Shown here piece by piece: positions 9,801 to 18,770 of a stretch of 64,000 nt of DNA. Both the position numbers and the translations under genes were made by a program. The DNA comes from Candidatus Zhuqueibacterota bacterium (lineage in GTDB: Bacteria > Zhuqueibacterota > Zhuqueibacteria > Thermofontimicrobiales > Thiofontviventaceae): the NCBI GenBank assembly GCA_016931935.1, contig JAFGDW010000157.1, positions 1 to 64,000 of the forward strand, in the 5' to 3' direction. The notes under the pieces are model-generated. The model was not told the DNA's origin and did no database searches. It saw only the letters and a program-made list of their open reading frames with translations. Every line of letters starts with the position of its first letter. Position 1 is the stretch's first letter.

Positions 9801-11166
9801 CACCCAGGCTATCCACTGTTATAGTCGGTGATGTTCCGGATGTATAAATGCTGTCACTGGTAAGTGTCAACGCTTTTGCTGCTTTAAATATCTGGATAGT
9901 GGCAACATCATCGTAATCAAAAATATTGTAAACAATACCAAGCGAATCCACACTATAACCAGTTGTTCCAATATTTCCATTAAATCCTAATGCCTGACTA
10001 CCGTCCACTGTTATGGCGGACTGATCGTCGTCACCATCCGGTTCCATGACAAAGTCATTATCGTAGTCGATACCAAACGATTCATTTCTTGCATCGCTAT
10101 CATCATCAGTCGATGAAATAAATGTCGGTCTGTGCGTCACTTTAATAGCGCCACTTCGACCGAGTACCCAGTCTGCGGTTAAACTTGATGTTAAATAGAA
10201 ATACCAGGTACCTTCATCATAAATTCTGGTATCGAGCACAACGTTAAATTTATCATTTTCGTGCGCAGTAGTTACATAAGACAACGATCCCCGTGTTAAT
10301 GCATCTACCAGCGTCAGCGATTGAGTAACATCCGCATCTTCACCACGAATCTGGATTAAATTTTTAACTTGTGAACCCCATACATAATATGTCACTTCGT
10401 CTGTGGCATCATCATTATCCAACGTAAAGGATACGGTCTCAAAATCAGTGTCACTACCATCTTTCGTATGACCGCTTGTGCTTGTTTGGTCTGTGACAAA
10501 ATCCGGTAACGCAACCGAAAGCATGGTGGCTTTTACACCATTACTTGGGTAGCTGAAACCTTCGGTATTGGTAGAATCGCCAGCAGTACCATCATAACGT
10601 GTATCCCAGGTAACAAGATCAAGAAAGGATGTATCCTGGCTGGTTGTTTTCCGACTAAATTGTACATATGTAGACGTCGAATAAGCACCCCATCGTGATA
10701 CAGCGAGCGTATATTTCACACTGTCACCGGCGCTTAATGTTGTTGTAATTGGAAATACTAGTGAGTAAGTATCAGCGCCACCACTTATCCTGTCCGTCTT
10801 AAAAACAATGGATGAGGCACTGGCCGAATACACATAGCTTGTAGCAGCAGCTTTCGTTTCAGAAGCCGCACCTACCGAAATGGAAATACCATCTTTATAG
10901 TTGGAGTCTCCATCCGGATCTGCCAAACTAATTCCTGTTGGAATTGTTAAAGTAAATGTCTGACTTCCTGCTGTTCCGGCGCCAGTCATAGTAAATTCCA
11001 GCGCCTGCATGAAATGATGGTCACCATCAATATCATTGACAGTGGCGCCTTTCGGCAAAGAATCGGGGCTTGTAGCTGTAATAGACAACCCATAGCCGAA
11101 AACAAGGCTGCTACTCAGTAACAGTGCGATTACAATGGCAATTTGTAATCTTGCTTGACAATTCAT
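6886..11166 (-). CDS. Large secreted protein with carboxypeptidase-regulatory-like domain, dockerin-like segment and C-terminal sorting domain
   Basis: ORF 1426 aa; signal peptide; '[22 protein letters not shown]'; dockerin-like '[17 protein letters not shown]...[15 protein letters not shown]'; C-term '[34 protein letters not shown]...[23 protein letters not shown]'. Confidence 0.75.
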   Translation of the reverse strand: [1426 protein letters not shown]

Positions 11167-11852
11167 AATTTACCTCCTGTAAAAGATAAACCAATTAAAA
11201 CTTATTAAATTCTTGTTTACTTGCTGTTTTTTAATTAATTTTAGCCAAACGAATTATGGCTGATCAAACATGTCTAATGATGTTATCGGCGTTACAAATT
11301 GAAATCTTTAAAGTAAATCGTATAAGTATAGCATTTTTTATAACCACGCATTATTTTCGACGTCATCTCACCACGATTATTCTTTCTCTTTTCTGTGCTT
11401 TTTCCTGTTCGCTTTTACATTTTCTGTCACGTTCCTTCCATTTCAATGAGTAATCGACCTGATTTGACCTTGCATCTTCGGGAAATTTGGTTTGGTAAGA
11501 TGTTTGCACAGATCGTTTGCTTTCATTTTCGGTCAATGTATAACAATCCTTTAGTATTTTTCTTTATCACTCAAGGAAAAAGTGTTATTTTTCTTCAATC
11601 TGACACTCAGTCACCAATGTTTTGTGTATTTACATCTATGACGATACATCCATTCAGCAGTCACCTTCCACTTCATTTTCAAATGAACATTAGTAAGTGT
11701 TTTATCATTATATCGGAAATCACTAAACAATATTTATGGATAAAAAGCAGATGTTGAAATCACAAAAATGGTAACTATAAATGAGCGCATTCTAAAAACC
11801 GCGACTTACGCGAATGGACGCGAATAGAAATTTATTAAGTCTTATAAAAACA

Positions 11853-11895
11853 ATGCGTCGAAGGACGCATCTGTCCCGCCAAAAAAAGCGGGACA
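11853..11895. repeat. Two back-to-back perfect hairpins in the long spacer
   Basis: ATGCGTC-GAAG-GACGCAT (11853-11870) followed by TGTCCCGC-CAAAAAAA-GCGGGACA (11872-11895). Confidence 0.75.
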
Positions 11896-12845
11896 TGATT
11901 GGTAAAAATTAGTGAAATTCGTGGTTAAGCTCTTTAGAGTGGACTTATAAATGGAATATTAAAAGTATCTATTCAGTCGTCTCGTCATTTAAAAGAAATC
12001 GCGTTCTGTCACGAAACTGACATGCAATTAAAATTGGATTTTTATTTGACGGCTTAACAATGGAACAGGCAAAACCATTTTGGACAAAACTATTTTGATG
12101 TAAAAATTATCTATGTATAAGCTGTGACATCCTCTCGAAAAGTTTTTTAATTATTTTGCCCTTAATTATTTTGCCAAAGATTTTTAGTATCAGAATTATT
12201 GAGGACAGACTGCCAGAATCCTGTCTTCCATATTAAAAAATAATTTGACAGCGGGAAATAATAAAAGTACACCCCCAAGAAACTCAGGGATCGTATTTCA
12301 TCGTTTAATTTGAAATGATAGCGCTAATATCTAAATGATATACCCTTTCTCCGGACTTCTTGGCGTTCTTTGTAGCTTTGTGGCTCTAAAAAAATATTTT
12401 GCTAATCAGAAAAAACAGAATTAATAATTCATGCTTTATCCCCAAAACGACGTTAAGTATTTTTTCTCCTTTAATCGATCATTTTTCATTCTCCATTCGC
12501 TAATAAAATTTAAAAATCAACCGATATGATTTCTACCACCGCATTATTAGTTTATTTTTTCAACCCAAAATCGGCGTTCATGTAATCATTCCGGTACGTA
12601 TTCGTGACATGAATGTCATAATCATTAAATTGCAGTTTAAATATTAAATTATTGCTGTAATTATTGAACTTTTCATAGCATATGTGTATATTCCGGTCTT
12701 AAAAGCTGACTTCAGAAAAGTTAAAGTTTATGATCGACCTGTACCTTGATATATGATTCGACATGGGTGTTAAAACATGAACGAAGCATCTTTTCAGGGA
12801 ATGGATACGCAATGCTGCTGATTTCGAATTATGTGAGGTTTGTGT

Positions 12846-13796
12846 ATGTACAAGGACAAGTATATCGCAGCTGTTATTCCATGTTATAATGAAGAGAAAC
12901 AGATCGGTAAAGTTATCGCTACCATGCCTGATTTTGTCGATAAGCTTGTCATTATAGATGATCAAAGTACAGATACCACTGTTGCAGTTGTCGAGCACTG
13001 TCGCAAAACGAATGGTAAAATTGTTCTTTTAAAGCATGAAACCAATCAGGGAGTTGGCGGCGCGATTGCCAGTGGGTACAAGTGGTGTCGCGGCAGCAAT
13101 GTCGATGTGGCGGTCGTTATGGCGGGTGACGCACAAATGGATCCGCGTGATCTGCCGGCTATTCTGGATCCGGTGGTTGAAGGAAGCGCCGATTATTCCA
13201 AAGGCAACCGGCTATTCACCGGCGAAGCGTATAAAAAGATACCAAAAGTACGTTTTTATGGAAATGCCATCTTGTCGATGTTGACAAAAATCGCATCAGG
13301 ATACTGGCATGTGGCAGATTCCCAATCGGGTTACACCGCAATCAATAAAAAAGCATTGCAGACGATCAATTGGGATGAAATGTACAAAAATTATGGACAA
13401 CCCAACGATTTGCTTGTCAAGCTGAATGTCTATAACTTCCGGGTTCGTGATGTCGCCATAAATCCAATCTATAATAACGGAGAAAAGTCGAGCCTTAAAA
13501 TTTATAAAGTTGTTTTGTCGCTTTCGTGGTTGTTAGTCAAACTGTTTGTGTACCGTTTAAAAGAAAAATATATTATTCGGAATTTTCATCCGCTGGTCTT
13601 TTTTTACTTTACAGGAGCCATGTCGTTTTTTATCAGTTTTCTGTTATTGTTAAGATTGTTTTACTATTTTTTCTTTCTCAATTTTCGTGTTCCCGATTTC
13701 AACTTTCTGACATGGATGCTGTCACTGCTGATGTCGATTCAGTTTACGCTGTTTGCCATGTGGTTTGATAAGGAAAGTAATAAAGATCTGAGATGA
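12846..13796 (+). CDS. Family 2 glycosyltransferase (dolichol-phosphate mannosyltransferase-like) with C-terminal TM helices
   Basis: 'IAAVIPCYNEEKQIGKVI', 'IIDDQSTDTT', 'VVMAGDAQMDP'; hydrophobic C-terminus. The track start at 12840 is TTG; ATG at 12846 preferred. Confidence 0.85.
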   Translation: MYKDKYIAAVIPCYNEEKQIGKVIATMPDFVDKLVIIDDQSTDTTVAVVEHCRKTNGKIVLLKHETNQGVGGAIASGYKWCRGSNVDVAVVMAGDAQMDPRDLPAILDPVVEGSADYSKGNRLFTGEAYKKIPKVRFYGNAILSMLTKIASGYWHVADSQSGYTAINKKALQTINWDEMYKNYGQPNDLLVKLNVYNFRVRDVAINPIYNNGEKSSLKIYKVVLSLSWLLVKLFVYRLKEKYIIRNFHPLVFFYFTGAMSFFISFLLLLRLFYYFFFLNFRVPDFNFLTWMLSLLMSIQFTLFAMWFDKESNKDLR

Positions 13797-14581
13797 CCGA
13801 TTTCACACTGAAAGCCTATCACAAATATTTAGATGCGATTTTATCATCATCGCTTAATGTCATTACTTTGGGGGAATATTTTAAAAACCGGCCAACGGAA
13901 TCCTTTTGTATTATACGTCATGATGTCGATCGAAAACCGATGCATGCGTTGCGAATGGCAGAATTGGAATATAAAATGAATATCCATGCCTCCTATTTTT
14001 TTCGCACACGGAAACATACATTTAAACCGGGCATTATTCGACAGATTTTTGAATGCGGCCACGAAATCGGCTATCATTACGAAAACGTATCTGATACACA
14101 TGGGGATTTGGATAAGGCCCTGTTCGATTTTAAAAACCAGTTGAATAAGCTACGTCATTTCGTTCCAGTCTCAACAATTTGCATGCACGGCCGACCCTTT
14201 TCACCCTACGACAACCGGCGCCTGTGGCAGAATAGCACAAACAAACGTCTGCTCAGTTCAGAACTGGGAATCGCAGGGGATGTTTATCTGGATATTGATT
14301 ATACAACAATTCGCTACATTAGCGATACTGGCAGGAACTGGCACCAATCGCGATCTAACATAAGGGATCGTGTGGTATCTGATTATCAACCTGACTTTTC
14401 AGGATACGATGATCTGGTCAAGTTTTTTAGAACAGCAAAATCGCATCCGATCATCTTTCTGACCCACCCGGAGCGATGGAGCCATAATTGGGGGGATTGG
14501 CTGATCCAATGGTCAAAGGATTATGTGATAAATTTTGCGAAAGCGCTGGTCAATTTGAAATCAAATATTTTATCGAATTAG
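13793..14581 (+). CDS. Polysaccharide deacetylase-like (NodB-homology) protein
   Basis: 'CIIRHDVDRKPMHALRMAELE', 'ASYFFRTR', 'GHEIGYHYE', 'IFLTHPERW'; ATGA overlap with the preceding gene. Confidence 0.65.
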   Translation: MTDFTLKAYHKYLDAILSSSLNVITLGEYFKNRPTESFCIIRHDVDRKPMHALRMAELEYKMNIHASYFFRTRKHTFKPGIIRQIFECGHEIGYHYENVSDTHGDLDKALFDFKNQLNKLRHFVPVSTICMHGRPFSPYDNRRLWQNSTNKRLLSSELGIAGDVYLDIDYTTIRYISDTGRNWHQSRSNIRDRVVSDYQPDFSGYDDLVKFFRTAKSHPIIFLTHPERWSHNWGDWLIQWSKDYVINFAKALVNLKSNILSN

Positions 14582-14685
14582 ACTGGATTAACAAGATCGA
14601 CAGATTTTGATTCGAACATTTTTAACAAATTGAACATGTTTTCAATGTGTCATCGCTGTGAACGACGCTAAATTTGTACAAATAT

Positions 14686-15984
14686 ATGAACAATAAAAAA
14701 CTTTGCATATTTGGTCTTGATTGCGCCACACCCGAATTTGTCTTCGATAAGTTCAAGGCCGAGCTTCCGACATTTAATAGACTAATGCAGCAAGGCAGTT
14801 GGGGACGTTTAGTCAGCACCACACCGCCGATTACGGTTCCTGCCTGGAGCGCGATGACGACGGGCAAAGATCCGGGGGAACTGGGATTGTACGGCTTTCG
14901 CAATCGAATCGGCACCGGTTATGAATTGGCCTCGTCCAACAATTCCGCAGTCAAAACGGAACGTATATGGGATCGTTTGAACCGTCTGCATGGTACACGT
15001 TCAATTATTATTGGCATTCCGCAGACATTTCCGCCGCGCATTGAGAATGGAATCATGATCTCCGGTATCATGACACCATCGAACGAACTCGATTACTCAT
15101 GGCCACACAGCTATAAATCAACGGTGGAACGAATTTCTAACGACTATGTGTTTGATGTTAAAAATTTCCGGAAGCGGGACACCAATGAGTTAAGAACTGA
15201 AATCAATCACATGACCCGAACACGATTCAAACTGATTCGTCACATGCTTGAAACTGAGCAGTGGGATTTCATGATGATGGTGGAAATCGGGCTCGATCGT
15301 ATGCAGCATATTTTTTGGGGAAACGAATCCGTATTGCTCGATTACTACAAATTACTTGATACGGAAATCGCCAAAACAATTGAAATTCTTCCTGATGATA
15401 CACGCATTATGGTCGTTTCGGATCATGGCGCCCAGTCTATGAACGGCGGATTTTGTATTAATGATTGGCTGACCAAGCATGGGTACTTAACGCTAAAAAC
15501 ATCTCCGACATCCGTAACCCCATTTTCCGAATCATTGGTTGATTGGGAGCATACGCAAGCCTGGGGAGCAGGCGGCTATTACGGCAGAATATTTCTGAAC
15601 GTTCAGGGGCGCGAGCCACAAGGTGCGATTTGTGAGAATCAATATCAGTCCATTCGTGATCAGATTCGACAAAAAATACGCGATCAATCTTCCGGTTTGA
15701 AAAACAACGTATTTTATCCGGAACAAATTTATAAGCAGGTGAATGGCACTGCGCCCGATATGCTGGTCTATTTTGATGAATTAAATTTTCGCAGCATCGG
15801 CAGCATCGGACATGATGCCGTTCTTGTCGCCGAAAATGATGATGGCAATGACCTGGCGAATCATTCCCAACACGGTATTTTCATTGATTATAATCCAGCG
15901 TGGCTTAACGATCACAATCAATCGCTTGGGGATGTGCAGATTACCGATATTTTCACGCTCGTTTTAAATGCATTTAGCAATTGA
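14686..15984 (+). CDS. Alkaline-phosphatase superfamily / type I phosphodiesterase-nucleotide pyrophosphatase-like protein
   Basis: 'IFGLDCATPEFVFDKFKAELPTFNRLMQQGSWGRLVSTTPPITVPAWSAMTTGKDPGELGLYGFRNR', 'VVSDHGAQSM'. The track start at 14674 is TTG; ATG at 14686. Confidence 0.8.
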   Translation: MNNKKLCIFGLDCATPEFVFDKFKAELPTFNRLMQQGSWGRLVSTTPPITVPAWSAMTTGKDPGELGLYGFRNRIGTGYELASSNNSAVKTERIWDRLNRLHGTRSIIIGIPQTFPPRIENGIMISGIMTPSNELDYSWPHSYKSTVERISNDYVFDVKNFRKRDTNELRTEINHMTRTRFKLIRHMLETEQWDFMMMVEIGLDRMQHIFWGNESVLLDYYKLLDTEIAKTIEILPDDTRIMVVSDHGAQSMNGGFCINDWLTKHGYLTLKTSPTSVTPFSESLVDWEHTQAWGAGGYYGRIFLNVQGREPQGAICENQYQSIRDQIRQKIRDQSSGLKNNVFYPEQIYKQVNGTAPDMLVYFDELNFRSIGSIGHDAVLVAENDDGNDLANHSQHGIFIDYNPAWLNDHNQSLGDVQITDIFTLVLNAFSN

Positions 15985-16012
15985 TTTCAGTTTAAATGCC
16001 AAAGGATACACC

Positions 16013-16402
16013 ATGCAAACAGCCCAACAGACTATCGAAAAAGTTGAAACCCAAATACGACCCGATTCCGATCAGGTATTGATTGAATTTGAAGACCGGG
16101 GAGAATGCTACCGTTTTTCCTATCGCGATTTCAATCAGGTGGAAGCGTATTGTGAAAACGAATGCATGGGAATTCAATTTCTCATCAATGCAAATTTATT
16201 AAGAAAACTGGTTAATTTTTTATTAAAACTTGACGATACTCCCCCCTATTCGTTGGATGATTTGTCTTCAGAAGCTGTAAAAAATATGTTGATTTCATCC
16301 AATGAAATTGAACTAATCGAAAATAATTTCGGGACATCAGATCTCAGAAAAGTTGCTCGGATTGCCGCCAAGCAAACATATAATTTTATCCGAAAGCAGT
16401 AA
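16013..16402 (+). CDS. Small acidic protein of unknown function
   Basis: ATG at 16013 preceded by an AAAGGA-type RBS; 129 aa MQTAQQTIEKVETQIRPDSDQVLIEFEDRGECYRF...; in tight register between flanking genes; no family recognised. Confidence 0.7.
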   Translation: MQTAQQTIEKVETQIRPDSDQVLIEFEDRGECYRFSYRDFNQVEAYCENECMGIQFLINANLLRKLVNFLLKLDDTPPYSLDDLSSEAVKNMLISSNEIELIENNFGTSDLRKVARIAAKQTYNFIRKQ

Positions 16403-16404
16403 GA

Positions 16405-17682
16405 ATGGGCCAACGATTATTAATTATGGGTGGCAGTGTGCGTAGTTGTGCGGATGAAGAAACCATTATCCACGCAACCAAACAGATCACTAATGAGCCG
16501 GACTTGTACGAATACATTGAGCATGTCGCCCGATGTCATGCCATCAGCAACTCGGAAGGCAGTGGTATTGCCGTTGCCTATGGCGCGATGAAATATACGA
16601 ATGATATTAAGTATGTACGTCTGAATGAGTACATAAATTCCAAAGGCCAGTTTCATCAACAGCAGGAATTGCTGGATTTGATGATAGATGCGGACGGCTA
16701 TGTATTTCTAACGCCGGTGTATTTTGGTGATCGCTCATCGCTTTTATTTGATTTGTTCACTGCTGTTAAACAGCACGGCCTGGATTTTGATGGAAAAGTA
16801 TCCGCTGTCGCCTCGGTGGGCGCCAAACGCAATGGTGGGCAGGAAACGACCAATATTTACACATTGTACAATCTGATGCAGATGAAAAGTCTGGCGGTAG
16901 GCAACGGTCCACCAACATCGCAATACGGTGGAACGCTTGTCGGTGGCAATAAAGGTACGATGGATAACGACTATTTCGGTATTATGACAGCGATGGGAGT
17001 CGGAACAAAAATTTCCCAAACCATGAATTTGTTGGAAGCAACCGGCAGCTCCAAACCTGTCATCTCGTTCTGGTTCACAGAAGATATGCCGGATCGCCGC
17101 TATTACCGATATTTAAAATCATTACTCCCGAAATTGCCGGCAACTGCCGAATGGCGAATATTGGATTTGCTTAATTTCAATTTCCATCAATGTTTTGCAT
17201 GCAATCGCTGTCCATACGAAATGGGTGAACATTCCTATAAATGCGTCATTCGCGATGACGATATGGCGATCGTTCAGCCATCATTGCTTGAATCGGATGG
17301 ATTTATCGTTTGCGGTCTGAATTATGAAGATGAGGCGCAAAAACAATCGGTTTATCAACGGTTCGTCGAACGAACCCGCTACATCCGTCGCAATGATTTT
17401 ATGCTGACCAATCATCCATTTATGACGCTATCGATGAATGAATTGTTTGCGGATCATTCATATGATTTAAAAGCATTCACAGCATTTTTACGACATAACA
17501 CAATCGCCCATCGCGGACTCCGCGTATTTGAAACAAAACATGGTTTGGAAGAACCGGACATGAATGACTGCCTGCATTCGTTCGTCGACATCACTGCAAA
17601 AAGCAAATCCCAGCGCATGCAAGCACGGGTCATTCAAAAATCGGCCTACGAGGCCATCGGGTATGAGTCAAAATGGCAATAA
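16405..17682 (+). CDS. Tandem flavodoxin-fold protein: NADPH-dependent FMN reductase-like plus iron-sulfur flavoprotein-like domain
   Basis: N-half 'LLIMGGSVRS', 'DGYVFLTPVYFGDRSSLL', 'VASVGAKRNGGQET'; C-half 'NFHQCFACNRCPYEMGEHSYKCVIRDDDM' (CxxCxxC...C...DDM). Confidence 0.7.
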   Translation: MGQRLLIMGGSVRSCADEETIIHATKQITNEPDLYEYIEHVARCHAISNSEGSGIAVAYGAMKYTNDIKYVRLNEYINSKGQFHQQQELLDLMIDADGYVFLTPVYFGDRSSLLFDLFTAVKQHGLDFDGKVSAVASVGAKRNGGQETTNIYTLYNLMQMKSLAVGNGPPTSQYGGTLVGGNKGTMDNDYFGIMTAMGVGTKISQTMNLLEATGSSKPVISFWFTEDMPDRRYYRYLKSLLPKLPATAEWRILDLLNFNFHQCFACNRCPYEMGEHSYKCVIRDDDMAIVQPSLLESDGFIVCGLNYEDEAQKQSVYQRFVERTRYIRRNDFMLTNHPFMTLSMNELFADHSYDLKAFTAFLRHNTIAHRGLRVFETKHGLEEPDMNDCLHSFVDITAKSKSQRMQARVIQKSAYEAIGYESKWQ

Positions 17683-18770
17683 CCTATCATTGTAAAAAAA
17701 CTAGCGCTGCGCTTGAGCACCCGTATATGCTTTCATTTGGAACCGTACATACATTCGATTCTGTCATGACCTATCTTCTGGATGATGACAGATTGATCGG
17801 TGTCGGTGAATCAACCGCATTGCCCGGGTACAGTAAAGAAACCCAGGACGATATTTATCAGTGGTCATCCGATTTTCTGGAACTGCATGCTGAAAAATTA
17901 CCGGATCAAATGCATAACATCATCTGCAAGCAATCCACGCCGGGATTCTTGCAGGCATCGCTGTTATCTGCGATTGAATCGGCAATTATGCATAGCGACA
18001 TTTTTGCAATGAATGAAATTGCAGTACCGATTATCGGACTTGTCACGCAGCGTGCTTACAGCATGCTTCAAGCGGAAATTGAATCGCTGGTATCGCGCTA
18101 TAATACGCTAAAAATGAAAATCGGGATGGATGTCTTTTTTGATGCCCAGCGCGTACGCATGGTACAGATGCTTGTGCCGGAACAAACAAAAATCCGGCTG
18201 GATGCCAATCAGGCATTTACTTATAATCAAATTGAAGAATTTCTCTACTGGATCGATCCGGATCAAATTCAATATATTGAGCAGCCGTTGCCGATTGACC
18301 AATGGGACGAAATGGCAAAACTAAATGCTGCATTTCCCCAATTCAATTTTATGCTGGATGAATCTATCAGTTCGATTGATGATATTGATCGCGCTGCGGA
18401 TATGAATTGTTGTCATTATATAAAGCTCAAATTGTTTAAATGCGGCTCTGTCAGCCGTACAATTGATTTAGCCCGGCATGCCCATGAACGTGGGTTAAAA
18501 GTGATTCTGGGAAACGGTGTGCAAAATATAATCGGCGCTTTATACGAGGCATATATTTATCATCAATTACTGAATTTGGGAATTGATGTCACGGCGACAG
18601 AGTCGATCGGCCCATTGAAACTTCGGGTGCAACCGGAGTCATTGTTTCAATTAAATGGTGCGACGTTAGTGTTGAATCCAAAACAGATATTGGTGCATGA
18701 ATATCATCATTCTCAATTGCTACAGCCGGAATTCGCTGGCAGTGATCAACGCGCTCGATTCGTCCTATAA
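17673..18770 (+). CDS. Enolase superfamily, muconate-lactonizing subgroup-like (dipeptide epimerase / OSBS / racemase type)
   Basis: KxK 'LKMKIGMD'; metal ligands 'IRLDANQ', 'YIEQPLP', 'FMLDES'; C-terminal Lys 'IKLKLFKCG'; all catalytic landmarks appear present. Confidence 0.85.
   Translation: MAITYHCKKTSAALEHPYMLSFGTVHTFDSVMTYLLDDDRLIGVGESTALPGYSKETQDDIYQWSSDFLELHAEKLPDQMHNIICKQSTPGFLQASLLSAIESAIMHSDIFAMNEIAVPIIGLVTQRAYSMLQAEIESLVSRYNTLKMKIGMDVFFDAQRVRMVQMLVPEQTKIRLDANQAFTYNQIEEFLYWIDPDQIQYIEQPLPIDQWDEMAKLNAAFPQFNFMLDESISSIDDIDRAADMNCCHYIKLKLFKCGSVSRTIDLARHAHERGLKVILGNGVQNIIGALYEAYIYHQLLNLGIDVTATESIGPLKLRVQPESLFQLNGATLVLNPKQILVHEYHHSQLLQPEFAGSDQRARFVL

Noticed and set aside
9352-9831. 159-aa plus-strand ORF inside the 1426-aa gene
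   Set aside because: Shadow ORF opposite a well-supported long CDS.
11256-11757. Two overlapping ORFs (65 and 120 aa) in the long spacer
   Set aside because: No recognisable motifs, F/S/I-rich low-complexity translation from AT-rich DNA, no clear RBS; kept as noncoding.
12699-12998. 99-aa minus-strand ORF
   Set aside because: Half lies antisense to the GT2 gene; no supporting features.
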